From contig NZ_CP109131.1 in the NCBI RefSeq assembly GCF_035917995.1, positions 4,650,001 to 4,714,000 of the forward strand: a stretch of 64,000 nt of DNA. Reading direction: 5' to 3'. The position numbers and the translations under genes are program-made. Shown here one piece after another: positions 1-8,757 of this stretch. A model generated the notes under the pieces. That model made no database searches. It saw only the letters and a list, made by a program, of their open reading frames with translations, and was not told the origin of the DNA. The DNA comes from Streptosporangium sp. NBC_01755. GTDB lineage: Bacteria; Actinomycetota; Actinomycetes; Streptosporangiales; Streptosporangiaceae. Each line of letters begins with the position of its first letter. The stretch's first letter is position 1.

Positions 1-1037
1 AACAGTCCCACCACGCCACGGGCCGCCAGGGCCCTGGCGATCCGTTCGGTGTGCGCGCCCAGCTCGGCCCGGTACTCCTGCCGCGCGGGGAAGCTGCAGC
101 CCTGGTAGACGTCCCCGTTGGGGCCGCCGAGGACCTGCTCGTGGGTGGCGACCACGTCGTAGGCGCCGCCGGGGGTGATCCTCGCCAGCGCGCTGGGTGA
201 GCGCAGCGGCCGGTCCTCGATGAACTCCTCGATCACCGCTCCCCGCTCGGCGATCTTCTCGGCGAACGTCGTCCAGCTCTCGTCCGAGGCGGAGAAGCTC
301 GTGGGGCAGGAGACGAGCGGCCGGTCGTCCTTGGTCACGATGGCGTTGCCGAGCCCCGAGTAGCTGTTGTTGAGCTTGACCATCAGCCTGGTCGTGGGGC
401 CCATCGCGCGGGCGGCGTGCTCCACCTCGGTCAGCGAACGCAGGTCGCCGAAGCCCCTGACCGTCGGCACCCCGGCCTCGTCGCCGATCACGCGTCCGCC
501 GCTCTTGGATCCCAGGTGGGTCAGGGAGGTGGCGGGGCCGTACACCGGCAGGGAGAGTATCCCGGCGAGGCGTTCCTCGTACTCGCTCACCACGAACGGC
601 ACCATCCAGGCGCCCCCGCCGCCCCCGCCGCCCCCGCCGCCCCCGCCGCCCCCGCCGCCCCCGCCGCCCCCGCCGCCCCCGCGGGCCTTCCGGCGGTCTC
701 CGAGTGCGGTGCGGATGCGCTCGATCACGTCCGGACGGCGCAGCAGCGCCTCGCTGAGCGGGTGCGTGTCAGGATCATCCAAACTGATCATTTGCAGGCG
801 GGTACGGGCCTCGTCCGGATCGTCGAGGAAACTCAGGTAGTAGTCCACGACCGCGTCGTTCACCGGCGTCGAGGTGAGATAGACGACCTCTACCTTCGGC
901 TCTCTCAGGGTGAGGAGAAGAAAGAGCAGTCGTTCCTCGTAGCAGAGGGCTCCGGTGATCCTGCGCAGTTCATCCTGGGGAAGCGACAACGAGGGAAGGA
1001 CCACCAGCGTGCCCTCGTTCGGTTCAAATATGCTCAA
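1..1037 (-). CDS. PGM1-like ATP-grasp peptide ligase (C-terminus off window)
   Basis: The 3' part of the gene lies beyond the left edge; 345 codons are visible. The N-terminal half matches the pre-ATP-grasp domain of PGM1-related ligases (VLPSLSLPQDELRRITGALC, then YEERLLFLLLTLREP). The later part, with MVKLNNSYSGLGNAIV, VIEEFIED and the start of the catalytic region, matches the ATP-grasp fold. PGM1 (pheganomycin) ligases join a peptide nucleophile to an amino acid using ATP; that this protein makes a peptide bond is inferred from family resemblance. I chose TTG 1037 because GGGGAGAGG lies 9 nt upstream. An in-frame ATG at 1076 would add 13 residues but has no purine-rich site. A run of 23 glycines sits between the two domains (see 612-680). 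Confidence 0.72.
   Translation of the reverse strand, partial: MSIFEPNEGTLVVLPSLSLPQDELRRITGALCYEERLLFLLLTLREPKVEVVYLTSTPVNDAVVDYYLSFLDDPDEARTRLQMISLDDPDTHPLSEALLRRPDVIERIRTALGDRRKARGGGGGGGGGGGGGGGGGGGGGGGAWMVPFVVSEYEERLAGILSLPVYGPATSLTHLGSKSGGRVIGDEAGVPTVRGFGDLRSLTEVEHAARAMGPTTRLMVKLNNSYSGLGNAIVTKDDRPLVSCPTSFSASDESWTTFAEKIAERGAVIEEFIEDRPLRSPSALARITPGGAYDVVATHEQVLGGPNGDVYQGCSFPARQEYRAELGAHTERIARALAARGVVGL
612..680 (-). repeat. 9-bp microsatellite encoding 23 glycines
   Basis: The unit GCCCCCGCC is repeated perfectly 7.7 times on the + strand. On the coding strand this is GGC-GGG-GGC, giving 23 consecutive Gly codons inside the ATP-grasp ligase, between R(K)AR and AWMVPFVV. The length is a multiple of three, so the frame is kept. 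Copy number probably varies by slippage. Confidence 0.95.
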
Positions 1038-1570
1038 ACGCGACTGCCTCTCCCCGAATGGGATGTTAGTGATCATGCGAGGAGTGAAACATGCATTCCT
1101 CCCGTTTGCATCACTCCGCCGGGTTCGATGACCGGCACCGGAGGTCAGGTAAGTTGCCAGGTCGGCGATGTTTGGAAGTGGTCCGGGGCTGCCACCCTCC
1201 GGCCCGGCCGTCACCCAACGTGACTAACGTCTCGTGGTCAATACGAGTCATCCCTTCTGGTTCTTTCGGGGCAGGAGATGTACGAGGGGGGTATGGGACG
1301 GCAAAACATTTGGTGTGGATGTCGGCGAGTTGCTCGCGGGGCGAGATAAAGTCGTTGTCATCGCCAATGCGACGGCTGCCCCGGACAACAGGCCCGCAGC
1401 TCCCGCGGCGGCGTCAACCAGCCCGCGCTGACACGGCCCGTGAGACCCACTCCGGCCCGTCGGTGCGGCGATCGCTTTTTTCGAGACTGCCTCATGGGTT
1501 TCGAGATCCTGGGCAGTGGCACGGTGCGTCGAGGATTCCGGACCGCCGGCGCGGAATAGGACGGTGAGCA
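1038..1570. other. Divergent intergenic region
   Basis: This is 533 bases between the leftward ligase and the rightward amidohydrolase. Open frames exist on both strands (for example 1248-1571 on the minus strand), but none has convincing codon use plus a ribosome site. The region probably holds the two divergent promoters. No RNA gene or repeat was seen. Confidence 0.5.
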
Positions 1571-2821
1571 ATGCGGGGGCGTAATTTGCGGGGAGAACTC
1601 GACACGTTCCTCGCCGGTCGCGAGCAGGAACTGATCAACTTCCGTCGAGACCTGCACATGCATCCCGAGCTCGCGTTCGCCGAATACCGCACGACGCAGC
1701 GCATCGCCGAGCGCCTGACCGCCGCTGGACTGGCCCCCTCGGTGCTGCCGCGCGGCACCGGCCTGCTCTGCGACGTCGGCAGCGGCGACGGCCCGACCGT
1801 GGCGCTGAGGGCCGACATCGACGCGCTGCCGGTGCCGGACGAGAAAGACGTCTCCTACAGCTCGACGGTCCCCGGCGTGTGCCACGCCTGCGGCCACGAC
1901 GTGCACACCGCGGTCCTGCTCGGCACCTCGCTCTTCCTCGCCCAGCAGGCCGAGGCCGGCCTGCTGCCCGGCAGGGTCCGGCTGATCTTCCAGCCCGCCG
2001 AGGAGCTTCCCGGCGGTGCGCTGGAGGTCATGGCCTCCGGCGGCATCAGCGGCGTCGACCGCATCTTCGGCCTGCACTGCGACCCCCGGCTGGACGTCGG
2101 CAAGGTCGGCCTTAAAGCCGGTCCCATCACCTCGGCCTGCGACAGGGTCACGATCCGGGTGAGCGGTCCCGGCGGGCACACCGCCAGGCCGCACCTCACC
2201 GCCGACCTCGTCTTCGCGCTCGCCAAGATCCTCACGGAGTTGCCCGCCGCGCTCTCGCGCCGGGTCGACCCCCGATCCTCGCTCAGCCTGGTCTGGGGCC
2301 GGGTGGAGGCGGGCTCGGTGGCCAACGCCATCCCGGACGACGGCATCGCCGAGGGCACCGTGCGCTGCCTGGACGAGGCGGCCTGGCACGCGGCCCCCGA
2401 CATGATCAAATCGCTGCTGGAGTCGGTCGCCGGCGCGTACGGCGTCGAGGCCGAGATGGACTACGCGCGCGGCGTGCCGCCGGTGGTCAACGACAAGGTC
2501 AGCGTGCAGATGCTGGCCGAGGCCGCGGAGGGTGTGCTCGGCGAGGGTTCCTCCGTGCCGACGGAGCAGAGCCTGGGGGGTGAGGACTTCGGCTGGTACC
2601 TGGAGTCCATCCCCGGCGCGTTCGCCAGGCTCGGCACCCGCGAGCCGGGGACGGCGCACCTGGCCGACATCCACCAGGGCACCTTCGATGTGGACGAGAG
2701 TGCCATCGGCACCGGGGTGCGCTTCCTCGCGGCGACCGCGCTGACCGCGCTCTGGGAGGGGCAGCGCCCCGTCGCGGGCGAGGCCCTGATGGCGCTGAAG
2801 GCACTGAAGGCCGACAACTGA
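1571..2821 (+). CDS. M20-family amidohydrolase (N-acyl amino acid hydrolase type)
   Basis: This 416-residue protein has the usual length for M20D metallopeptidases such as hippurate hydrolase and N-acyl-L-amino acid amidohydrolase. Metal-site motifs are visible: RRDLHMHPELAF near the N-terminus, ALRADIDALPV, GVCHACGHDVHTA, FQPAEE, and GGEDFGWYL near the C-terminus; the central GPGGHTARPH is the dimerisation or lid region. It hydrolyses amide bonds of small acylated substrates in the cytoplasm; the exact substrate cannot be told. It sits upstream of a nucleoside ABC transporter but is separated from it by a terminator-like hairpin and 370 bases, so it is probably a separate unit. TTG 1586, behind GGGGGCG, is an alternative start. 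Confidence 0.88.
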   Translation: MRGRNLRGELDTFLAGREQELINFRRDLHMHPELAFAEYRTTQRIAERLTAAGLAPSVLPRGTGLLCDVGSGDGPTVALRADIDALPVPDEKDVSYSSTVPGVCHACGHDVHTAVLLGTSLFLAQQAEAGLLPGRVRLIFQPAEELPGGALEVMASGGISGVDRIFGLHCDPRLDVGKVGLKAGPITSACDRVTIRVSGPGGHTARPHLTADLVFALAKILTELPAALSRRVDPRSSLSLVWGRVEAGSVANAIPDDGIAEGTVRCLDEAAWHAAPDMIKSLLESVAGAYGVEAEMDYARGVPPVVNDKVSVQMLAEAAEGVLGEGSSVPTEQSLGGEDFGWYLESIPGAFARLGTREPGTAHLADIHQGTFDVDESAIGTGVRFLAATALTALWEGQRPVAGEALMALKALKADN

Positions 2822-2835
2822 CGCGTTGAGACCAT

Positions 2836-2873
2836 ACGGGTCCGGTGGGGTTGGGCTGCCCCGCCGGGCCCGT
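2836..2873 (+). terminator. Hairpin after amidohydrolase gene
   Basis: Arms 2836-2850 and 2859-2873 pair over 15 bp as RNA with two G-U wobbles, closing an 8-nt loop (TTGGGCTG). There is no T tract. It starts 14 bases after the stop codon, consistent with a terminator of the actinobacterial type without a U run. Confidence 0.65.
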
Positions 2874-3192
2874 TGTGCATCCCACGGAACCGACGGCCGA
2901 ACCAGGAGCCGGAACGGAGAGATTGGTCACAAGCACCGGGCGTTTCCGAAGGGGAGGCGACCGGGGGGGAGAGGCCGGTGGGCCGATGTTCGGAGCCTTG
3001 ATCCTCCGAAAAGATGTCGGGGGCGAAGTCCTCTCTGGTCACAGTCTCGCTTGAGGTCGGTAACAGGCAGGTTGCGGACTTGAGTGATGGTTTGGAGTGC
3101 TCTATCCGACCAACTACATTCCGTCCAGGGTTGCCGTGCGTTTCTTCGCGCGTGCACAAATTCGGTACGGCGAAGAGGACGGAGGAGTCACC
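2874..3192 (+). promoter_or_regulatory. Upstream region of the nucleoside transporter operon
   Basis: There are 319 bases without a credible gene. An in-frame extension of the next gene up to 3097 exists, but it encodes no signal-like sequence and has no ribosome site, so this stretch is read as promoter and 5' leader. GGAGGAG at 3181 is the ribosome site of the following TTG start. No riboswitch-like conserved core was recognised. Confidence 0.45.
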
Positions 3193-4260
3193 TTGCTCCG
3201 CAGTCAGTTCGGCAAGATGACGATGGCCACCGCGGCGGGGGCCATGCTCATGGCAGCGGCCGCCTGTGGCGGCGGTACGGATACGGCGGCCAGCCCGGCG
3301 GCGAGCGCAGGGGCGAGCAGCGAGGCACCTCAGGCGTCCGGACTGAAGGTCGGCCTGGCCTACGACGTCGGCGGTCGCGGGGACAAGTCCTTCAACGACT
3401 CCGCCTACGCCGGCCTGGAGCGCGCGCAGAAGGAACTCGGCGCCGAGATCAAGGACCTCAGCCCGGCGGCCGACGGCTCCAACCGCGGTGAGCTGCTTCG
3501 CCAGCTGGCCGAGGCGGGCTACAACCCGATCGTCGGCGTCGGCTTCGCCTACGGCGAGGACATCCAGAAGGCCGCCGCCGAGTTCCCCGACATCCAGTTC
3601 GCGGTGGTCGACTCGGCTTCCAACGGGCCGAACGTGACCGGTCTGCTCTTCGCGGAGGAGCAGGGCTCCTACCTCGCGGGTGTGGCGGCGGCCGAGAAGA
3701 GCAAGGCGAAGCACCTCGGGTTCGTCGGCGGCGTCGAGAACGACCTGATCAAGAAGTTCCAGGCCGGGTTCGAAGCTGGTGCGAAGTCAATCAAGTCGGA
3801 CATCAAGGTCGACATCAAGTACCTGACCCCCGACGGCGACTTCAGCGGCTTCAAGGCTCCGGACAAGGGCAAGATCGCCGCGGAGAAGATGTACCAGGAC
3901 GGCGCGGACATCGTCTACCACGCCTCCGGCGACTCCGGCCTGGGGGTCTTCCAGGCTGCCGCCGCGGCGGGCAAGCAGGCCATCGGCGTCGACTCCGACC
4001 AGTACGAGACGGTCAAGGAGGCCGACCTCAAGAAGGTCATCATGACCTCGATGCTCAAGCGGGTCGACGTCGGCGTGTTCGAGTTCATCAAGGCGTTCCA
4101 GGGTGGCGCCAAGGGTGGCACCAACAGCATCTACGACCTGAAGGTCGACGGCGTCGGCCTGTCCACCTCCGGTGGCTTCATCGACGACGTCACCGCCAAG
4201 GTCGACGAGGCCAAGAAGAAGATCGTCGACGGTTCGATCACCGTTCCCTCGAAGCCGTAA
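3193..4260 (+). CDS. BMP-family nucleoside-binding lipoprotein
   Basis: This 355-residue protein is the extracytoplasmic binding component of a nucleoside (purine nucleoside/BMP type) ABC importer. TTG 3193 follows GGAGGAG at good spacing and gives a signal peptide with lipobox AAAC, so Cys25 would be lipidated. After a low-complexity Ala/Ser linker the BMP (Med/PnrA) domain follows: KVGLAYDVGGRGDKSFND, then GVGFAYGEDI, FAEEQGSYLAG and IVYHASGDSGLGVFQAA. The two hairpins after its stop (4265-4330) may set a higher transcript level for this protein than for the downstream ATPase and permeases, a common arrangement for binding proteins. Confidence 0.92.
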   Translation: MLRSQFGKMTMATAAGAMLMAAAACGGGTDTAASPAASAGASSEAPQASGLKVGLAYDVGGRGDKSFNDSAYAGLERAQKELGAEIKDLSPAADGSNRGELLRQLAEAGYNPIVGVGFAYGEDIQKAAAEFPDIQFAVVDSASNGPNVTGLLFAEEQGSYLAGVAAAEKSKAKHLGFVGGVENDLIKKFQAGFEAGAKSIKSDIKVDIKYLTPDGDFSGFKAPDKGKIAAEKMYQDGADIVYHASGDSGLGVFQAAAAAGKQAIGVDSDQYETVKEADLKKVIMTSMLKRVDVGVFEFIKAFQGGAKGGTNSIYDLKVDGVGLSTSGGFIDDVTAKVDEAKKKIVDGSITVPSKP

Positions 4261-4264
4261 GCCT

Positions 4265-4330
4265 GTTCCCCGCCCCCTCGGAAAAAGGGGGCGGGGAACG
4301 ACTTTCGAGAGCCCGGGGGTGACCCCGGGC
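4265..4330 (+). terminator. Tandem hairpins between binding protein and ATPase
   Basis: The first hairpin has perfect 14-bp arms 4265-4278 and 4286-4299 with loop CGGAAAA. The second has 8-bp arms 4311-4318 and 4323-4330 with loop GTGA, a GNRA-type tetraloop. Neither is followed by a T run. They probably attenuate or protect the transcript between the binding-protein gene and the rest of the operon. Confidence 0.75.
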
Positions 4331-4384
4331 TTCTCCCTGTCTTGATCACGATCCGTGAGCCGGTTGGTTCTTCAGGAGAACGCA

Positions 4385-5935
4385 TTGTCGACGAGCTCGG
4401 ACACCCCGGCCGAGGCGCCCCCCGCGGTACAGCTGGAGGGAATCACCAAGCGCTTTCCCGGCGTCGTCGCCAACCACGACATCCGGATCGTCATCGAGTC
4501 CGGTTCCGTGCATGCCATCGTGGGAGAGAACGGCGCGGGCAAGTCCACGCTGATGAAGATCCTGTACGGCATGCAGAGACCCGACGAGGGCAAGATCTAC
4601 GTCAACGGTGCGGAAGTCACCTTCCGGACCCCCGGCGACGCGATCGCGGCCGGGATCGGAATGGTGCACCAGCACTTCATGCTCGCCGACAACCTGACGG
4701 TGCTGGAGAACATCATCCTCGGCGCCGAGCCCGCGAAGGCCGGCGTCCTGGATGTGAAGGGCGCGCGTAAGCGCATCGTCCAGCTCGCGGGAGATCACGG
4801 TCTGCGGGTCGACCCCGACCGGATGGTCGAGGAACTCGGCGTCGGCGACCGGCAGCGGGTGGAGATCCTCAAGGTCCTCTACCGGGGCGCGCGCGTCCTC
4901 ATCCTCGACGAGCCGACGGCCGTCCTCGTACCCCAGGAGGTCGAGGAGCTCTTCGCCAACCTGCGCGAGCTCAAGGCCGACGGCCTCACGGTCATCTTCA
5001 TCTCGCACAAACTCGACGAGGTGCTGAGCATCGCCGACGCCATCACGGTGATCCGGCGCGGCACCACCGTCGCCAGCGTCGACCCCGGTTCCGTGACGGC
5101 CAGGCAGCTCGCCGAGCTGATGGTCGGCAGCGAGCTGCCCACCCCGGAGACCAGGGACTCCACGGTCACCGACCGCGTCGTCCTCGACGTGCGTGACGCG
5201 ACGCTTCAGGGAGCGGGAGCCAAACCTCTCCTTTCCGATGTCAGCTTCACGGTCCACGCCGGTGAGGTCCTGGGCATCGCGGGGGTCGAGGGCAACGGCC
5301 AGTCCGAGTTGATCGAGGCCATCATGGGCCTGCAGACGCTCGACGGCGGGCAGATCATCCTCGGTGCGGAGGACATCACCGCCTGGTCCACGCTCCGCCG
5401 CCGTGAGTCCGGCATCGGCTACATTCCGGAGGACCGGCACCGCCAGGGGCTCCTGCTTGAGGCGTCCCTGTGGGAGAACCGGGTGCTCGGCCACCAGACC
5501 AGGAAGCCCGCCCGCAAGGGAATCTGGGTGAACCGCGCGGCGTCGCGCAAGGACACCGAGCGCATCGTGCGCGAGTACGACGTCCGTACCCCGAGCATCG
5601 ACACCCTCGCCCTGGCGCTCTCCGGCGGAAACCAGCAGAAGCTGATCGTCGGACGTGAGATGAGCGGCGACCCGAAGTTCCTCATCGCCGCCCATCCGAC
5701 CCGGGGAGTGGACGTCGGCGCACAGGCCGCTATCTGGGACCACCTGCGCGCCGCCCGCGCGGGCGGCCTCGCGGTGCTGCTGATCTCGGCCGACCTCGAC
5801 GAGCTGATCGGCCTGTCGGACACCCTCCACGTCATCTACGGCGGGCGCATGGTGGCCCGCCTCGACCCAGGCCAGGTCACCCCCGAACAACTCGGCGGAT
5901 ACATGACCGGTGCCATCGCGGAGGAGAGGTCATGA
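4385..5935 (+). CDS. Nucleoside ABC transporter ATPase (two ABC domains)
   Basis: This 516-residue cytoplasmic protein energises the importer formed with the next two permeases. The first ABC domain has Walker A GENGAGKST and Walker B VLILDEPTAVL. The second has a relaxed Walker A (GVEGNGQSEL), signature LSGGNQQK and a B motif FLIAAHPTRGVDVG, the pattern of the RbsA/MglA/nucleoside family in which one site is degenerate. TTG 4385 was chosen because AGGAG lies 6 nt upstream; GTG 4355 in frame has no such site. The stop overlaps the next start by 4 nt, so translation is probably coupled. Confidence 0.93.
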   Translation: MSTSSDTPAEAPPAVQLEGITKRFPGVVANHDIRIVIESGSVHAIVGENGAGKSTLMKILYGMQRPDEGKIYVNGAEVTFRTPGDAIAAGIGMVHQHFMLADNLTVLENIILGAEPAKAGVLDVKGARKRIVQLAGDHGLRVDPDRMVEELGVGDRQRVEILKVLYRGARVLILDEPTAVLVPQEVEELFANLRELKADGLTVIFISHKLDEVLSIADAITVIRRGTTVASVDPGSVTARQLAELMVGSELPTPETRDSTVTDRVVLDVRDATLQGAGAKPLLSDVSFTVHAGEVLGIAGVEGNGQSELIEAIMGLQTLDGGQIILGAEDITAWSTLRRRESGIGYIPEDRHRQGLLLEASLWENRVLGHQTRKPARKGIWVNRAASRKDTERIVREYDVRTPSIDTLALALSGGNQQKLIVGREMSGDPKFLIAAHPTRGVDVGAQAAIWDHLRAARAGGLAVLLISADLDELIGLSDTLHVIYGGRMVARLDPGQVTPEQLGGYMTGAIAEERS

Positions 5936-7071
5936 TGCCCGCGAGGCTGCAACGCACGCTGCTGACCGTGGCGGGTGCGGTGGTGGCGGTGCTGCTCGCC
6001 GTCGGGGTTTCGAGCATCGCGATCCTGGCCGCCGGCGCCAGCCCGGTCACCGCTCTGGGGGCGATGTTCGACTTCGGCGACACCCAACCACAGGTGGTCA
6101 ACTCCCTCACCTTCATCGTCAACCGCGCCGTCCCGCTGTTCATCGCGGGCCTCGCGGTCGCCATCGGCTTCCGGATGAACCTCTTCAACATCGGTGTCGA
6201 GGGGCAGTACCGGATCGCGGCGATCGTCGCCGCCTTCGTGGGATCCCAGTTCATGCTCCCCGCGCCGATCCAGATCGCGGTGATCATTGTGGTCGCGATG
6301 CTGGTGGGCGGGCTCTACGCGTTCATCCCCGCGATGCTCAAGGTGACGCGGGGGGTGAACGAGGTGATCTCCACGATCATGCTCAACTACATCGCGATCA
6401 ACCTCGCCGCCTTCCTCGTCCGAGGCCCGTTCGCGGGGGAGCGCACGGAGGGGAAGCTGACGACGTCCACTCCGGAACTTCCGGAGTCCGCGTGGTTCCC
6501 CAACCTGAACTTCCTGTTCGAGATGTTCGGCCTGCCGGCCCCGCGCAGTGGGCTGTGGGGATTCCTCGCGGTGGCGATCGGTGTCGGTGTGGTCATCTGG
6601 GTGGTCCTCGAACGCACCCGGTTCGGCTTCGACGTCAGGGCCAGCGGCCTCAACGCCTCGGCGGCCCTCGCCTCCGGGGTCGACCCCAAGCGCATGGTGA
6701 TCTCCGCGATGGTCCTCTCCGGCGCGATCGCCGGTCTGATCGGCCTGCCGGAGATACTCGGCCGCACCCACGCCTACGGCTCGAACTTCACCGCGGGCCT
6801 CGGCTTCCTCGGTATCGCGGTCGCGCTGCTGGGTAGGAACAAGCCCGTCGGCATCGCGGTGGCCGCGCTGCTCTTCGGTTTCCTCGACCGTGCGGCCGCG
6901 CCCCTGCAGTTCGCCGACATCCCGCCCTCGGTCGTCGCCATCATCCAGGGCACGATCGTGCTCATGGTCGTGATCGCCAACGAGGTCACCAGCAGGATGT
7001 CGATACGTCAGGAAGAACGGCGGGCCGCCCGCCAACTCGGTACCACTCAGCAAGCAGAGGTGGCCGCATGA
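5932..7071 (+). CDS. Nucleoside ABC transporter permease 1
   Basis: This 379-residue integral membrane protein belongs to the BPD_transp_2 family of sugar and nucleoside importers. It has about nine hydrophobic segments. The conserved cytoplasmic loop GFDVRASGLNASAALASGVD contacts the ATPase in this family, and the glycine-rich NMNLFNIGVEGQYRIAA segment is typical. ATGA overlaps join it to the ATPase gene before it and to the second permease after it. Confidence 0.93.
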   Translation: MMPARLQRTLLTVAGAVVAVLLAVGVSSIAILAAGASPVTALGAMFDFGDTQPQVVNSLTFIVNRAVPLFIAGLAVAIGFRMNLFNIGVEGQYRIAAIVAAFVGSQFMLPAPIQIAVIIVVAMLVGGLYAFIPAMLKVTRGVNEVISTIMLNYIAINLAAFLVRGPFAGERTEGKLTTSTPELPESAWFPNLNFLFEMFGLPAPRSGLWGFLAVAIGVGVVIWVVLERTRFGFDVRASGLNASAALASGVDPKRMVISAMVLSGAIAGLIGLPEILGRTHAYGSNFTAGLGFLGIAVALLGRNKPVGIAVAALLFGFLDRAAAPLQFADIPPSVVAIIQGTIVLMVVIANEVTSRMSIRQEERRAARQLGTTQQAEVAA

Positions 7072-8357
7072 CCACGTCCGTGGCATCCTCGGAAGCCCGC
7101 CGCGTACGCCGCTACCACCTGGCGCTCCTCGGGGTGGCGGCGCTCATCCTGCTGCTCTCCCTGGCCCGGACCGTGGCGGGCGCGCCCGAACTCACGTCCT
7201 CGGGAACCTTCTCGGCGGCCCTGCTGCTCGCCGTCCCCATCGGGCTGGCCGGTCTCGGCGGGCTGTGGGCCGAGCGCGCGGGCATCGTCAACATCGGTCT
7301 CGAAGGCATGATGGTGCTCGGCACCTGGTTCGCCGGATGGGCCGGTTACCAGTGGGGGGCCACCGCGGCGCTGCTCGCCGGCCTGGCCGGCGGGGCGATC
7401 GGCGGCCTGATCCACGCGATCGCGACCGTGACGTTCGGCGTCGACCACATCATCAGCGGTGTGGCGATCAACCTCCTGGGCCCCGGCGTCACCCGCTTCC
7501 TGTCCGAGGTGCTGTACGCGCAGGGCACGGTCGCGGGCGAGAAGGGCGCGGGCATCACCTCCTCGCCCACACTCTCCTCGGACGCCCCGAGCGTCAGCCT
7601 GCCGATCCTCTCCGACGGCCCCGACCTGCTCGGGAAGCTGGAGAACACGCACTGGTTCCTGCTCTCCGACGTCGCCGGGATCCTGCGCGGCCTCACGCAC
7701 GACGTGAACGTCCTGGTCATCCTGGCCGTGGCCCTGATCCCGCTGACGTTCTTCGTCCTGTGGCGTACCTCCTTCGGGCTCCGGCTGCGCTCGTGCGGCG
7801 AGAACCCGTGGGCGGCGGAGTCGCTGGGTGTCAACGTCTACCGGACCAAGTACGTCGCGACGGTCATCTCCGGCGCGCTGGCCGGTCTCGGCGGCGTGTT
7901 CCTGGTCTTCGTCACCACCAAGTACGTCGAGGGGCAGACCGCGGGCCGGGGGTTCATCGGGCTGGCGGCGATGATCTTCGGTAACTGGCGGCCGGGCGGC
8001 CTCGCCATCGGAGCCTCCCTGTTCGGCTATGCCGACGGCCTCCAGCTCCGCAGCTCCCAGGCGGTCACCGGCCTGCTGCTCTTCGGCGCCCTGCTGCTGC
8101 TGATCTACACCGGCCACGAGGTCCGCAGGCGTCTGGCCGCGGGAGAGCCCGGTGTCAGGCAGTACACGGCCGCGGTGGCGGCCGTGCTCGCCGCCGTGGT
8201 GCTGATCTGGCTCTGGATGACCGTCGACAAGCTGCCCAACGAATTCGTCTTCATCACACCGCACGTGCTGACCCTGCTGGTGCTTTCCGCGGCTTCGCAG
8301 AGCCTGCGCATGCCACAGGCGGACGGCGTGCGCTACCGCCGGGGGGAGCAACACTGA
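7068..8357 (+). CDS. Nucleoside ABC transporter permease 2
   Basis: This 429-residue protein is the partner permease of the heterodimeric nucleoside importer. The conserved IVNIGLEGMMVLGTW and RLRSCGENPWAAESLGVNV loops are visible, and the protein carries an extra C-terminal hydrophobic extension (AAVAAVLAAVVLIWLWM). Its start overlaps the previous gene by 4 nt and its TGA overlaps the cytidine deaminase ATG by 1 nt, so all are one translational unit. Confidence 0.93.
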   Translation: MTTSVASSEARRVRRYHLALLGVAALILLLSLARTVAGAPELTSSGTFSAALLLAVPIGLAGLGGLWAERAGIVNIGLEGMMVLGTWFAGWAGYQWGATAALLAGLAGGAIGGLIHAIATVTFGVDHIISGVAINLLGPGVTRFLSEVLYAQGTVAGEKGAGITSSPTLSSDAPSVSLPILSDGPDLLGKLENTHWFLLSDVAGILRGLTHDVNVLVILAVALIPLTFFVLWRTSFGLRLRSCGENPWAAESLGVNVYRTKYVATVISGALAGLGGVFLVFVTTKYVEGQTAGRGFIGLAAMIFGNWRPGGLAIGASLFGYADGLQLRSSQAVTGLLLFGALLLLIYTGHEVRRRLAAGEPGVRQYTAAVAAVLAAVVLIWLWMTVDKLPNEFVFITPHVLTLLVLSAASQSLRMPQADGVRYRRGEQH

Positions 8358-8755
8358 TGGTGTCGATCGATTGGACTGCCCTCAAGGCCGAGGCGGTGCG
8401 GGCCATGGGGCACGCCTACGCCCCCTACTCGAAGTTCCCGGTCGGCGCCGCCGCCCTGGTGGACGACGGGCGGATCGTGTCCGGCTGCAACGTCGAGAAC
8501 GCCTCCTACGGCATCGGACTGTGCGCCGAGTGCGGGCTGGTCTCCGCGCTCCAGGCCACGGGCGGCGGCCGTCTCGTCGCGTTCACCTGTGTCGACGGGC
8601 ACGAGGAACTGCTCATGCCGTGCGGCAGGTGCCGCCAGCTGCTGTACGAGTTCGGCGGTCCCGAGCTGCTGCTGGAGACCATCGACGGCCCGAAGACGAT
8701 GTCGGAGATCCTTCCGTACGCCTTCGGGCCCGACGACCTGAGCCGGGGGGCCTGA
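8357..8755 (+). CDS. cdd: Cytidine deaminase
   Basis: This 132-residue enzyme converts cytidine and deoxycytidine to uridine and deoxyuridine. It has the small tetrameric class length. The zinc site is complete: CAEC with Cys56 and catalytic Glu58, then PCGRC with Cys89 and Cys92. The N-terminal AYAPYSKFPVGAA and SGCNVENASYG substrate motifs are intact. It is translationally coupled to the nucleoside permease before it, so imported pyrimidine nucleosides are its likely substrates. Confidence 0.96.
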   Translation: MVSIDWTALKAEAVRAMGHAYAPYSKFPVGAAALVDDGRIVSGCNVENASYGIGLCAECGLVSALQATGGGRLVAFTCVDGHEELLMPCGRCRQLLYEFGGPELLLETIDGPKTMSEILPYAFGPDDLSRGA

Positions 8756-8757
8756 GC

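Noticed and set aside
367-1223. Plus-strand frames with Pro and Ala-Pro runs
   Set aside because: They are the antisense of the glycine run and of the ligase gene; the minus-strand protein has real domain motifs.
1278-1349. 23-codon frame as a precursor peptide
   Set aside because: The purine-rich site touches the start codon and the frame points away from the ligase; evidence is too thin to call a gene.
1248-1571. 107-codon minus-strand frame upstream of the ligase
   Set aside because: Codon use is poor, no ribosome site is seen and it overlaps the amidohydrolase promoter region.
3097-3192. Longer N-terminus for the BMP lipoprotein
   Set aside because: It lacks a ribosome site and would bury the lipoprotein signal peptide.
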